Below the pieces are notes generated by a model that worked only from the letters and a program-made list of their open reading frames with translations, did no database searches and was not told where the DNA came from. Positions 8,967-18,267 of a stretch of DNA of 64,000 bases are shown one piece after another (within the stretch, counting starts at the first letter, position 1; each line of letters begins with the position of its first letter). A program made the position numbers and the translations under genes. The stretch covers positions 2,758,501-2,822,500 of the forward strand of contig NZ_CP045875.1 of the NCBI RefSeq assembly GCF_009649955.1, written 5' to 3'. Origin of the DNA: Heliorestis convoluta. Its GTDB lineage: Bacteria > Bacillota > Desulfitobacteriia > Heliobacteriales > Heliobacteriaceae.

Positions 8967-9004
8967 ATAAAAAAGCCTTCTATCGTAAAAGTGATAAAAG
9001 GCTT
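8967..9004 (-). terminator. Intrinsic terminator of the histidine kinase gene
   Basis: On the minus strand AGCCTTTTATC pairs with GATAGAAGGCT and is followed by six T. Confidence 0.8.
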
Positions 9005-9022
9005 GCTAGATTTGCTTTCCTG

Positions 9023-10510
9023 TCATTCTGACTCAACAGGGAATTTTACGAAAAAGGTAGTCCCTCCCGCGCTTGTATCTACCTCAATGATTGCATTGTG
9101 ACGCTTTGCTATACTATAACAGACTGCTAAACCCAGACCTGTTCCGTTATCCTTATCTGTAACAAAAGGTGTACCTAAATTCCTATATATTTCTGGTTCA
9201 ATCCCTTTTCCTTGATCAATGATGGCGAGCACAACATAAGATCCCTCTTCAAAAGTTTTTATGAAGAGCTTTTTTCCTGGCTCCATGGCTTCAATTCCAT
9301 TTTGAGCCAGGTTAATCATGAGTTGTTTTATCTCTTTTTCATCACCAACAATGTTGGCAGAAGTCTGTAAATCTAAGCAAGCATCTTTTTCTTCTAGAAA
9401 AGCTTTGGCTTGAATTAAAGGGAAAAAGCTCTGAATGACACTGTCTAGATTAAAACCTTTAAGATTCTCTGGTTTACGTTTCGAAAGAGATAAAAACTCT
9501 GAAATAATGTGATTCACTCTATCTAACTCGGAAATCATCAGGTCAAAGTGTTCTTTTTCCCGCTCACATCTAGTTCCTATAATTTGTAAGAATCCTCTGA
9601 CGGTTTGCATGGGATTCCGTATTTCATGCCCTAATCCGGCAGCTAATTTTCCGATTAAATTTAATCGTTCTAGACGGAGCAATTCTTTTTCCAGATGATC
9701 ATATTCTGTTATGTCAACTAAATTCACGAGAAGACAGCTAACCCCATTGAGTTCTATCGGTTCCGCGGAACATAATGTGATTATCTCTTTGCCATCTTTA
9801 CTTCGCATAAGGACTTTTTCGTTTGTTAACCTTCCCGTTTTTCTTAACTTACTTGATAGTTTTTCTAGGTCTTTTGGATTGGAATGAAGATTTAAATCGG
9901 ATGGGAATCGGCCAATCACTTCTTCAGGTTGATAACCCATCACTTCTATCCATTTTACGTTGACATCAATAAATTCACCATAATGACCATCCTTTATGGC
10001 CACAATGGAAACCATAGTTGGACTATAACGAAACGATTTCATGAACCTTTCTTCCGATTGCCGTAACTGTCTCCCCATTTGTACTTTTTCAGTAATATCT
10101 TTTCCCACAGCAAATATTCGATTTTCTTTTTCTAGGGGAATGGTATTCCATTCAAACCATTTGTAGCTACCATTTTTGCATAATATACGACTGACATTGT
10201 TGACTTTCTTTTCTACATTGGATTCAATGAAGTTTTTCACGAACTCCCGATCTTCTGGATGAAGAAAAGCAACACAACTCTTTCCAATGACTTCTTCAGG
10301 TCTGTAGCCAATCAATGTTGTAGAAGCATCATTGATTGTAATGATATTCCAATCAAAATCGTAAACAAGCAATAGATCTGAAGAAAGTTCAATAAAGTGT
10401 TCTATTTCAGAGAGCTTATTATTGTCATGTAATGTTTTTTGTTCAGGTGCTTCTATAGAATTGTTTTGCATTTTCAGTAATTGATTCAATGATTCGTCAA
10501 CCCCAGTCAC
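9023..10510 (-). CDS. PAS-domain sensor histidine kinase (cytoplasmic)
   Basis: 495 residues. There are two PAS domains (about 35-140 and 155-270, each with GY(R/Q)PEEVIG), then the HisKA dimerisation/phosphoacceptor domain with His295 in AGLGHEIRNPMQTV. The HATPase domain follows, with N-box NLAQNGIEAM, G1 DQGKGIEPE and G2 GTGLGLAV. No membrane segment is visible, so it senses an internal signal. No response regulator is adjacent, making it an orphan kinase; the GLGHEIRNP motif and soluble layout recall KinA/KinE-type sporulation kinases of Firmicutes. Its GTG start has no strong ribosome binding site. Confidence 0.9.
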   Translation of the reverse strand: MTGVDESLNQLLKMQNNSIEAPEQKTLHDNNKLSEIEHFIELSSDLLLVYDFDWNIITINDASTTLIGYRPEEVIGKSCVAFLHPEDREFVKNFIESNVEKKVNNVSRILCKNGSYKWFEWNTIPLEKENRIFAVGKDITEKVQMGRQLRQSEERFMKSFRYSPTMVSIVAIKDGHYGEFIDVNVKWIEVMGYQPEEVIGRFPSDLNLHSNPKDLEKLSSKLRKTGRLTNEKVLMRSKDGKEIITLCSAEPIELNGVSCLLVNLVDITEYDHLEKELLRLERLNLIGKLAAGLGHEIRNPMQTVRGFLQIIGTRCEREKEHFDLMISELDRVNHIISEFLSLSKRKPENLKGFNLDSVIQSFFPLIQAKAFLEEKDACLDLQTSANIVGDEKEIKQLMINLAQNGIEAMEPGKKLFIKTFEEGSYVVLAIIDQGKGIEPEIYRNLGTPFVTDKDNGTGLGLAVCYSIAKRHNAIIEVDTSAGGTTFFVKFPVESE

Positions 10511-10650
10511 ATTTTCCGTTTACACCGAATTGGTTAGGTTAAGGAAATTATAACATGGAGGAATTCAGAGCCATGTAGATTTTTGTAAAAAATAAGTGAT
10601 TTTTCGGTTATTTTTTCTGTATTTTTCGACAAACGGACTAGGAGATATAT

Positions 10651-10685
10651 AAAATGACCACCTTAATAATCTAGGGTGGTCATTT
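10651..10685 (-). terminator. Intrinsic terminator of the SLH/GH18 gene
   Basis: AATGACCACC pairs with GGTGGTCATT across 12 nt; T-rich tail on the minus strand. Confidence 0.8.
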
Positions 10686-10691
10686 CTATCA

Positions 10692-12437
10692 TTATTTCGT
10701 ATGACGCAACAAGTGCTGCCATACATCTAGATATAGCTTCTTTGTGCCTTCTTCTTGATAATCAGGGACGTTGCCCAATCTCCACAAAGAGAGACCCTGA
10801 AGATCAAACATTTTGGCTAACTTTATTTTCGCTTCTATGCTTCGAGAATCTTCATACCAGATAATATTGTAGCTATTGTCTCTGGGATCGAAAAAGGTCG
10901 CATAAGGATTTTGATATCGATCGGAATAGTTCATCGTAACGCCATCCATGGACAGCCTTTGCTGAATTGCTTCGTAGCTGGGGCTGTAAGGAACCCTGTT
11001 GATGATTTTTCCGTCTTGCAGCTTCCATTGAACAGCATCAAAGGAAAGCTGCAAGTAGATCTTGCTTCTATCTTCGATACCTTTATCTTGATCTGTAATG
11101 GCTTTTATTGCGTAGTATACTTCATCGATGGGCGTTACAGGGGTGAGTGTATAACCGCTTTGCATTTCTATGTTGGTAAGTTGCTTTGCGTAATAATCAT
11201 GGGCCATGAGTATGACTCTATCAGCAATCTGGCCAATGCTTTTGAAATCATAGCCATCGTAGTAAGCTTGTCCCGCTCTTCTTGCTGGATGAACAGCTAC
11301 ATATAAGGAAGCATCGCTTTGATCTAGCTCTTCTTTTAGCTCTTTAAGGAATCGATTGAACGATTCTTTGAGTTGATCGCCTTTCATGTCTTCAAAGTCA
11401 ATAACAACACCATCGAAAGCAAGAGGTATACCCTCAGCGGTACTATGAAGTTGAGACACAATAGACTGAATCACTTGCTGACGAACTTCGGGCCTTGTAA
11501 GTATGTATTCGAGCAAAGGTTCGTTGCTTTGATTTGCTTTCTCTACTCTACTATGGTTAGAGGCAAATACCATCAGCTTCGTAGCGACTTGATTCTCTTT
11601 TGCCCTATTCAAAGGCTGTGGAAATCCTATAGGAATGGCAAATTCATTGTTATTCTTTCTGGTTGTGTTGAGAATTACCTGGCCTTTTTCAGGGTCATAT
11701 TCTAAGCGACTCCAGCCAAAACCGACCGACGTAAGGTCTGGTATCATAGAAGCTTGATGAGCCGATCGAATGGCGTAAAAAGCATGGAGTTCCGGCAGTG
11801 GCTTGTTCAACTTATTGTACATACGCATCATCATCAGCGCCGCTTCTTCTCTTCTTGCTGTATCATAGGGCTTGAATAAATTGTTGCCAACGCCCGTAAT
11901 GATGCCAAAATCTCTGGCAATGGTTATGTAGCCGATATTTTGAGAAATATCATCAAAAGGAGAACCAAGGTATGTTATTTGATTGGCCAAACTGTTATAC
12001 CCTAGGGTGCGCACAATCATGATAGCCATTTCTTCACGGGTAATAGGCTCTTCCGGCCTGAAGCGGTCCTGATCCTTTAGGATAACACCATGATGAAGGG
12101 CTGTTTCGATAGGACCGTAATACCATCTGCTTCTATCCTTGTTGTCTGCAAAGCTACCTTGTTCCGGTGTGATGATCTCCCACTGCATAAGCTTAACTAA
12201 AAAGGCTACAAATTCACTTCTTTTTATCGTCTGACCAAGACCGAAGTGATTGTTACCCATGCCGTCGGTGATGTGTAGAGACCGCAGTTCGTGGATGGCT
12301 TCGTAGGCCCAGTGGCTTTGAGGAACATCATCGAAGGTTTTGATTGTTTTTTCGTTGGCAAAGGCTGTGCTGGTAAGAAGAAAGAAAGAGATTGCAAGAA
12401 AAAAATTGTTCTTTGTAAGTGGACCATTGTCACGCAA
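10692..12437 (-). CDS. S-layer-anchored GH18-family glycosidase
   Basis: A 581-residue exported protein with a signal peptide (about 10-27). Three S-layer homology domains follow (about 34-90, 92-150, 155-215; motifs FxDVPxxHWAYEAI and ITREEMA), which anchor it to cell-wall polymer. The C-terminal half is a GH18 TIM-barrel like spore-cortex or wall hydrolases YdhD/SleL. The catalytic strand reads FDGVVIDFEDM, with Glu as the acid/base (about residue 350). A role in wall or spore peptidoglycan turnover is inferred. The TTG start at 12437 has an ill-placed ribosome binding site, but the signal peptide confirms the frame. Confidence 0.85.
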   Translation of the reverse strand: MRDNGPLTKNNFFLAISFFLLTSTAFANEKTIKTFDDVPQSHWAYEAIHELRSLHITDGMGNNHFGLGQTIKRSEFVAFLVKLMQWEIITPEQGSFADNKDRSRWYYGPIETALHHGVILKDQDRFRPEEPITREEMAIMIVRTLGYNSLANQITYLGSPFDDISQNIGYITIARDFGIITGVGNNLFKPYDTARREEAALMMMRMYNKLNKPLPELHAFYAIRSAHQASMIPDLTSVGFGWSRLEYDPEKGQVILNTTRKNNNEFAIPIGFPQPLNRAKENQVATKLMVFASNHSRVEKANQSNEPLLEYILTRPEVRQQVIQSIVSQLHSTAEGIPLAFDGVVIDFEDMKGDQLKESFNRFLKELKEELDQSDASLYVAVHPARRAGQAYYDGYDFKSIGQIADRVILMAHDYYAKQLTNIEMQSGYTLTPVTPIDEVYYAIKAITDQDKGIEDRSKIYLQLSFDAVQWKLQDGKIINRVPYSPSYEAIQQRLSMDGVTMNYSDRYQNPYATFFDPRDNSYNIIWYEDSRSIEAKIKLAKMFDLQGLSLWRLGNVPDYQEEGTKKLYLDVWQHLLRHTK

Positions 12438-12514
12438 ATCCTCGCTTTCCTATTTTTTTACTGACCTATTTTCATAATTTCGCTTCCCTTATCTCATATT
12501 CCTACTCTAGTGAA

Positions 12515-12549
12515 TAAAAAAATGACCTCCTGCCTGGCGGTCATTTTTT
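12515..12549 (-). terminator. Intrinsic terminator of ablAB
   Basis: AAAAAATGACC / GGTCATTTTTT, with A- and T-runs on both sides, immediately downstream of ablB. Confidence 0.8.
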
Positions 12550-12560
12550 CCTACTCCTGG

Positions 12561-13412
12561 TTATAGCTTTTTGGACCAGATATTCATATTCTCATAATTA
12601 CCATCGATGTGGCAATTGTTAATATGTTTGCCTTGATAGTGGTAGCCAAGCTTGTAAAGACCTCGATTGGCGCTAGGAACGCCGGCTCGAACAAGACTGT
12701 ACAGGCAAGGGATTTGTCGGGCAATCATCTTTTCTTCTAGAGCTTGAAGGATAGAAGTACCAAGACCTTGGCCTCTCGCCTCCGGTCTGGTGGCTAAATC
12801 GGTCATTTCAGCATTGCGGTTGGTCAGATCCATCTCGGCTGAACCCGCTGCAATGAGGTGACCTTTTTCGAACACGCCCATAAAGTAGACATGGGTTCTC
12901 ATGATTTGCTTGATATAAGTGATATCAAAAAGAGGACTGGGATATGACTCGAATATTGCTTTGTATAATGAAACAAGACTTTTGGCGTCTTCTTCTTCTA
13001 ACGTCCTGATGGTAAGATTTGCTGGAAGTGGCGCTTCTGTTTTTCCAGGTACTTTGTCAGCTCTAACTTGGTCGAGAATTTTTTGTTCTTCTTCAAAGTA
13101 AGCGCTTTGGGCTCGGTCTGGATCGACAAAGTAGGCGTTACACAGAGCGTCTTGACCTTTGAAAAATCCAGGAATTTTCCCTTCTTGTATAAAGCCGGCT
13201 TGTTGAAGTATTTCTGTGCCTGCAGGGGCTGCTTCTGTTGAAAGGTACCAAATGATCTTGCCCAGTTTTTCTTCTTCCGCAAGACTTTTGCATGTATCGA
13301 TCATCTCTTGATATCCTGGGCCTTCAAAAGATTGAACTTTAAGTCGACTATTTCGAGAATCGATGGTTACAGTAGCGCGAAATGAGCTGCCTTCTATTTT
13401 TTTCTCTGTCAT
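12561..13412 (-). CDS. ablB: Beta-lysine N6-acetyltransferase AblB
   Basis: A GNAT-fold acetyltransferase that converts beta-lysine to N-epsilon-acetyl-beta-lysine, a compatible solute. The acetyl-CoA loop is in LATRPEARGQGLGTSIL (about residues 210-226). The YodP/AblB N-terminal half is present. ATG 13412 overlaps the stop of ablA as ATGA and has GGGGGA seven bases upstream, so I prefer it to the longer GTG at 13427. Coupling with lysine 2,3-aminomutase is the diagnostic ablAB pair and points to osmotic stress adaptation. Confidence 0.88.
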   Translation of the reverse strand: MTEKKIEGSSFRATVTIDSRNSRLKVQSFEGPGYQEMIDTCKSLAEEEKLGKIIWYLSTEAAPAGTEILQQAGFIQEGKIPGFFKGQDALCNAYFVDPDRAQSAYFEEEQKILDQVRADKVPGKTEAPLPANLTIRTLEEEDAKSLVSLYKAIFESYPSPLFDITYIKQIMRTHVYFMGVFEKGHLIAAGSAEMDLTNRNAEMTDLATRPEARGQGLGTSILQALEEKMIARQIPCLYSLVRAGVPSANRGLYKLGYHYQGKHINNCHIDGNYENMNIWSKKL

Positions 13413-14683
13413 CGACAAGTCCCCCACTCTTCTCTCCGTTGCGTCCGCAAATTGCCTTCTGGAACCAGGCTCAGCTTGTCGCCTTCTAAGAGTATTTCTA
13501 ATCCTTCTGGATCTGTTTCTTTGCTTTCCATGTATTCTTGGGCCATTTGGCAGGCTTCGTAATTTTCTTTAACGGGCTCACGATAGCTAGAAATAACGCC
13601 TTCATAGTTGCGTAAGATCACTTTTTCTTCTGATTGAGAGATCATATATTGTGGTGCTACGGGAATTTTACCACCGCCACCGGGTGCATCAATCACATAC
13701 GTTGGTACGGCCAAGCCGGAAGTGTGTCCGCGAAGGACTTCAATGATCTCTATGCCTTTGGCGACGGAAGTACGAAAGTGTTCTATGCCTGTTGATAAGT
13801 CACATTGATAGAGATAATAAGGGCGAATGCGATTCATCAGCAAGCGATGCGCAAGTTCTTTGATCACATAAGGACAATCATTGATACCTCGAAGTAAGAC
13901 CGTTTGATTGCCAAGAGGAACGCCTGCATCGGCTAGCATGGCACAAGCTTTTTGCGCTTCTTCTGTCAGTTCTTTGGGATGGTTAAAGTGGGTATTTAAC
14001 CAGATGGGGTGGTATTTTTTGATTCGCTGGCACAATTCTTCTGTAATTCGTTGTGGCATGACAACGGGTGTTCTCGTGCCAATGCGAATGATCTCTACGT
14101 GATCAATCTCTCTTAGTTTTTGTAAGAGCCATTCTAAACGGTCGTCAGAAATGCAAAGACTGTCACCACCTGATAGGATAACGTCGCGCACAACAGGTGT
14201 GTTGCGAATATAGTCGATAGCACTATCAAGTTGTTCTTGGGGACGCACTTGATCATGGGTGCCTGCAAAGCGTCGTCTGGTACAGTGACGGCAATACATA
14301 GAGCATTGATCGGTGACAAGCAAAAGAACGCGATCGGGATAGCGATGGGTTAATCCTGGTACAGGCGAGTCGACGTCTTCTGCAAGTGGATCATCGAGGC
14401 TTGCTTGGCCATCTTGGAGTTCTAAGGATAGAGGTACTGCTTGTTTGCGAATGGGATCATCGGGATCGTTCGGATCCATAAGCGAAGCATAGTAGGGTGT
14501 GATAGCCATGCGCAAAGTATGGAGGGATCGCCGGATCCCTTCTTTTTCTTCTTTTTGCAGAGGAATGATCTCTTCTAGTTCATCAACGGTGGTAATGCGA
14601 TTTTGTAGTTGCCATTGCCAATTGTTCCAGTCTTCTTCCGATAGATCCCGCCATTTTGCAATGTCTCGATAGGTTCTTCTCAC
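13409..14683 (-). CDS. ablA: Lysine 2,3-aminomutase AblA/KamA
   Basis: A 424-residue radical-SAM, PLP-dependent enzyme that isomerises L-lysine to beta-lysine. The [4Fe-4S]/SAM motif CSMYCRHC is at about 127-134, followed by the family-typical TRRRF. The PLP lysine lies in DAPGGGGKIPV (about 341). Length matches the family. GTG start with AAGGAAGGAAG. It forms a two-gene operon with ablB (4-bp overlap). KamA of lysine fermentation is the alternative role, but the attached acetyltransferase favours compatible-solute synthesis. Confidence 0.92.
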   Translation of the reverse strand: MRRTYRDIAKWRDLSEEDWNNWQWQLQNRITTVDELEEIIPLQKEEKEGIRRSLHTLRMAITPYYASLMDPNDPDDPIRKQAVPLSLELQDGQASLDDPLAEDVDSPVPGLTHRYPDRVLLLVTDQCSMYCRHCTRRRFAGTHDQVRPQEQLDSAIDYIRNTPVVRDVILSGGDSLCISDDRLEWLLQKLREIDHVEIIRIGTRTPVVMPQRITEELCQRIKKYHPIWLNTHFNHPKELTEEAQKACAMLADAGVPLGNQTVLLRGINDCPYVIKELAHRLLMNRIRPYYLYQCDLSTGIEHFRTSVAKGIEIIEVLRGHTSGLAVPTYVIDAPGGGGKIPVAPQYMISQSEEKVILRNYEGVISSYREPVKENYEACQMAQEYMESKETDPEGLEILLEGDKLSLVPEGNLRTQRREEWGTCR

Positions 14684-14915
14684 TGCTGTCTTCCTTCCTT
14701 GATAGTTCCTAATCGTAGTCTAAGCGGGTTTGGGGAATTTAGACCTTGGTGAGTGGGGGAAAGTATTTCCTTTTTGATACTACAACCTTCACGACCACCT
14801 AATTTCAACAGCCTGCATGCGCTGGTCCTTACACTTGTAATTATGAGGCATTCTTAAGCGAACTGTAAGTTGTTCCTTTTCGAAGACGACAATAATAAAA
14901 GCTTTAGCAGATCCT

Positions 14916-15150
14916 CTAGAGGCTCTTCAAATTTTTTAGCCCTTGGGAAGATCCTTCGAATAAAGAATCCATCGTGCTATCAGCATTGCTATTGAATTCT
15001 AAATATGTACGCTCTAGTCTTTCTTTGGTGAACCCAGCTAGACCTGTCATGTATTCGACGATTTGGCCTGTTAGCTCTATTTCCAGACATTGATTGAGCA
15101 TCTAATACTTTTAAAGTGGTCAGATCTTCTTTGATTTTGTAAATGGGCAT
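14916..15150 (-). pseudogene. Decayed fragment, possibly Rpn/PD-(D/E)XK transposase-family C-terminus
   Basis: Two short frames on the minus strand together look like one gene. MPIYKIKEDLTTLKVLDAQ begins at 15150. After a frameshift near 15110 an open frame continues to the stop at 14916 and includes EYMTGLAGFTKERLERTY. Wording of this kind occurs near the C-terminus of Rpn-type recombination-promoting nucleases. The identification is tentative; no complete gene is present. Confidence 0.35.
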
Positions 15151-15247
15151 TTTTTACACTCCCTTTATAGCTCCTGAAGTAAGGCTTACACTTTCTAGAG
15201 GAAATTGTGAAATCAGTCCTTTGGAATTGGAATGTTATATTAAAAAG

Positions 15248-15297
15248 ACAAACCAGCTATGGGGTTGCTAGGAACAACCTTTGGCTGGTTTTTTGTT
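15248..15297. terminator. Terminator-like hairpin
   Basis: AAACCAGC pairs with GCTGGTTT, with an inner GGTTG/CAACC stem, followed by TTTTTT on the plus strand. Confidence 0.65.
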
Positions 15298-15343
15298 ACT
15301 TTGCAGATATTGGGAGAACTCCAATTCGGAAGTTGAAAGACTA

Positions 15344-15577
15344 TTAGACGATAAGCTTCTTGGCCTCTTTAACTGTTCCTACTCTATATATGCTGTCTAA
15401 AATTTTATTCAATTTCTCTAGATCCGTTATACCTCTTACTTCTTTTTGAAGATCTATAGATCCTGTCCCAAATCTAGCTTCAAGATATTTGCATATAGAC
15501 TCCTGCAAACCTTCCGACTTACCTTCTACTCGACCTTCTTCTCTGATCCATTGTTCGATTTTCGTCATTTTTAGCAC
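15344..15577 (-). pseudogene. C-terminal fragment of an Rpn family nuclease/putative transposase
   Basis: 77 residues containing EQWIREEGRVEGKSEGLQ and the end VGTVKEAKKLIV, typical of the coiled C-terminus of Rpn/DUF4351-type PD-(D/E)XK proteins. The same frame continues upstream without a stop to about 15625 (ILPDEVKKRILEVLKM), and then stops appear, so the catalytic N-terminal domain is missing. It lies 0.5 kb from the CRISPR-Cas island and probably marks a site of past insertion. Confidence 0.5.
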
Positions 15578-15625
15578 CTCCAGTATGCGCTTTTTTACTT
15601 CATCAGGTAGAATTCGATCGGGTTA

Positions 15626-16023
15626 TGGCTACTATACAGGCTACTGTGAAAGCTTGTAATACTTCGCTTTCAATTGGTTGGCCAATTCTATGGCTTCTAC
15701 ACAGGGCTCCACGTTTTGTTCTTTTATTCTAGTTTATTTCAACTTTTTCCTTCTATTTTTGATGATTTTTTACATTTTTTGCTATGGTAATACCGATGAT
15801 AGAGCTTTTCTTGCTTCTTATTAGAATGAGACAAACCAGTCAAGGGCTTGCTTTCTTGTCAGTTAGCTCTTCAATCATTTCTTCGCTTTAGAATGAATAG
15901 AAGTGATCTAGCCAATTGAAAATGACGCACAACAATCATTTGCTATAGTCTGCTTGGCTATCACCGAGCGAATCTTGCCCGATAAAAGAAAATGCTATCT
16001 ATTTATTGTACTTAAATGCACAT
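15626..16023. other. Non-coding 400 bp
   Basis: No convincing gene, promoter or RNA is visible; possibly eroded 5' part of the Rpn-type gene. Confidence 0.4.
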
Positions 16024-16068
16024 AAAAAAGGCTTCCCGTTCCAATTTCCTAACAGAAAGCCTTTTTCA
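16024..16068 (-). terminator. Terminator of the type I-A-like cas operon
   Basis: AAAAAGGCTT pairs with AAGCCTTTTT through an imperfect inner stem, with a T-run on the minus strand, 30 bp downstream of the csa1-like gene. Confidence 0.75.
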
Positions 16069-16099
16069 TACCCATAATACTACAACCATCAACGACCAT

Positions 16100-17047
16100 C
16101 TAATGCAAGAGATAGGGGGAATGATCGTTCCATGACCCATCTCGCCACTCGATAAAAAGCTCGCGCAAATCATTGTCAATTAGATGAATGTCCTTATCTA
16201 CAAAAATATCTTGTCCAACAAAAGAAAGATAAACGATGACGCCAACATGGACGGGATTATAAAAATTGCTTTCAAGAGCCAAAGCAAAAGCGGTGGTCAA
16301 CATACGATGAGAAAAGGAAATAGGAGCTTCATCGAATCTATCATCCCTGTGATTCTTAAGCACTTTCAAAATCACAACTGCAGAACTTCCTAGCTCGGTA
16401 ATTCGTATAACATCGGCTTTAAGACCTGCTACGAGACCAATGAGGTGACCCTGCAATGACATTTGCAAATTGAGAGGCACCGTTTTAAGAGCTAAAAAGT
16501 CCATGCTAATGTTTCTATGATGGGCCAGTACTTCCTCTATCCGAACCATTATTCTTCTGCGCTCATAATTAAGCAATCGCTCTGCATTTGCTAGAACTCT
16601 CTGATCTTGTTCTTTAGGATAGATCGGTAGAAGATCAAGAACATCTTTGCTTAAAAGCCCTAGAACCTGCAACTTCTCGATCTCTTTTTGTATCTCATTC
16701 AGTACATCGACTGGTGCTTTTCCAGGTTGTTGATAGATAAGAAGTTTAACTGCACTAAGAAAGTTAACAACTACATCATAATAGACTTTTTCGGCAATAC
16801 CCACAGGATTGATTGTTACCGTCATTTCTTCCCAAGCACTAGAATTCCCTGTTGAACTTACTTGCTCGTAGCTCTCATGCCTTTCCGTTAGAGTTTCAGA
16901 TTCGACAGAAAAGGTATTATAAAAAGGACATAAGGGCTTTCGAAAACAGTTCCATCCATACAGTTCTTCATCCACTGCTTGTTCTTTCAACCGTTGTAAC
17001 TCCTGGAAGAGAACTCTTCTCCGCTCTTCGTCAGTAAAAAATATCAT
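16100..17047 (-). CDS. Degenerate Csa1-family (type I-A Cas4-like) protein
   Basis: 315 residues. The N-terminus (DEERRRVLFQEL, then VDEELYGWNCF) and the later DNDLRELFIEWRD block match the layout of Csa1, the Cas4-like RecB-fold exonuclease of type I-A systems that helps spacer acquisition. The copy looks inactive. The expected E-x-K of the RecB motif reads ILK (in VVILKVLKN), and the C-terminal cysteine cluster that should follow FIEWRD is absent because the protein ends 11 residues later. ATG has an AAGGAG site. It is the last gene of the I-A-like operon, after a 137-bp gap. Confidence 0.6.
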   Translation of the reverse strand: MIFFTDEERRRVLFQELQRLKEQAVDEELYGWNCFRKPLCPFYNTFSVESETLTERHESYEQVSSTGNSSAWEEMTVTINPVGIAEKVYYDVVVNFLSAVKLLIYQQPGKAPVDVLNEIQKEIEKLQVLGLLSKDVLDLLPIYPKEQDQRVLANAERLLNYERRRIMVRIEEVLAHHRNISMDFLALKTVPLNLQMSLQGHLIGLVAGLKADVIRITELGSSAVVILKVLKNHRDDRFDEAPISFSHRMLTTAFALALESNFYNPVHVGVIVYLSFVGQDIFVDKDIHLIDNDLRELFIEWRDGSWNDHSPYLLH

Positions 17048-17132
17048 GGTGATTCACTCCTTCATACTCTACACGACTACTTCTGTTGCGAAAATATCCT
17101 TTGTTTTCCAATGTTTCAACACTTCTTTCTTC

Positions 17133-17160
17133 ATTATAATGGTTCACTTCTACTTCAAAA
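17133..17160 (-). promoter_or_regulatory. Weak candidate promoter for the csa1-like gene
   Basis: On the minus strand a perfect TATAAT lies 16 bp after TTTTGA, about 85 bp upstream of the start codon. The -35 box is poor. Confidence 0.3.
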
Positions 17161-17184
17161 GGAATCTACTTATCATTCAAAAAA

Positions 17185-18267
17185 CTACATTTCGTGAGAA
17201 TGAGCCAACGTTCTAAACACTTCTATCTCCAAGTCCCCCAAACCAAAGCTTGTCGCTTTCCCCAGATGAATAAGTTGTCCCCAAAGCAAGATAGGCAGAA
17301 GTTCCTCTATCCAATCACTTTCACCTTCTAGAATGAGATAGCCCATCAATCCACCCAGCTTCATCTTTGCATTTTGCCGGCTTGAGTAGCGCTCCCAGTC
17401 TGTCCAAGTATAAGCTTCTTCTCGCAATTGTAGGGCTTCTGCTTTTTTAATATACTTAGCAAAATCAATTTTCCACAGTTGTTCACCGTAATAAGCTGCT
17501 ATCACAGAGAGGCGGCGTAACAGCCCTCGAAAAAGTAAAGTTGCAGAAAGCTTGTCTTGCAAGCGCTTGTCTGCTTTCAATCGAAGCGGTGTCTTAAAGG
17601 TTATTTTGATGAATGTAGTAGCTTCTTTCTTTTTATGAGTACTAGAGTGCGATTGAACAGTAGAAGTAGAGTATTCAAGAAGTTTTTTCACTCTCTCTTT
17701 CACATCTTGTGCCGACAGATACAATTTCGTTGCTAAATTCCACTGACCTCCTTCATAAATAGATTGACTCCCTTTGGTAAAGGGGTTCACCACAGAGGCT
17801 TCTACCACGCGAGCGCTGCGCAATCCTTTGCCAAGTCCTCTTTCTAAAGATCGTGCAAAGGCTGATAGAAGATACGGAGCAAAAGGCATGGCTTTGCCAA
17901 AAAGGGTCATCTCAACTTCAAAAGTTTCATCACGTTGATAATGACTTTTGCCCTGTGTATAAGGCCTCAATACAAAAGGTGCCGGAATTTCTTGCCCTTT
18001 CAGAAAAAGTCCTTTGCGATCATCAGGTACAAGAGGATTGAAAAGCATCGTCACAGGGCAAATCATTTGATAAAAACAACCAGAACAGACTTGAGCCTTT
18101 CCGGCTGTACAAGCAATGTCACGAAGAGCGTGACCTAAGGCGCCACGAAGCGTTGAGCCGGAATAAGCTGGTAAAACCAAACCCTCTGCCCCTGCTGCGA
18201 TAACAATTCGAAAGCGCTGTACCTGTAACTTAGGATGAGGAAAAGCCTTGATAGGATGTGTAACCAT
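17185..18267 (-). CDS. cas6: Cas6 endoribonuclease, PF10040-type (second cas6)
   Basis: A 360-residue RAMP protein that would cut pre-crRNA. The N-terminal block STLRGALGHALRD is followed by a Cys-rich region (CSGCFYQMIC, about residues 62-71). The C-terminus has the glycine-rich IHLGKATSFGLGDLEI loop that identifies the PF10040 Cas6 group seen with type I-A and III systems. The start (18267) follows AAAGGAG by eight bases and overlaps the end of cas5 by 38 bp. It belongs to a different Cas6 subfamily from the cas6d at 26.4 kb, though only one array lies in the window, so the division of labour is open. Confidence 0.8.
   Translation of the reverse strand: MVTHPIKAFPHPKLQVQRFRIVIAAGAEGLVLPAYSGSTLRGALGHALRDIACTAGKAQVCSGCFYQMICPVTMLFNPLVPDDRKGLFLKGQEIPAPFVLRPYTQGKSHYQRDETFEVEMTLFGKAMPFAPYLLSAFARSLERGLGKGLRSARVVEASVVNPFTKGSQSIYEGGQWNLATKLYLSAQDVKERVKKLLEYSTSTVQSHSSTHKKKEATTFIKITFKTPLRLKADKRLQDKLSATLLFRGLLRRLSVIAAYYGEQLWKIDFAKYIKKAEALQLREEAYTWTDWERYSSRQNAKMKLGGLMGYLILEGESDWIEELLPILLWGQLIHLGKATSFGLGDLEIEVFRTLAHSHEM

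Noticed and set aside
12224-12433. Alternative frame at the SLH/GH18 gene start with a hydrophobic N-terminus
   Set aside because: It overlaps the signal peptide in another frame and ends without domain content.
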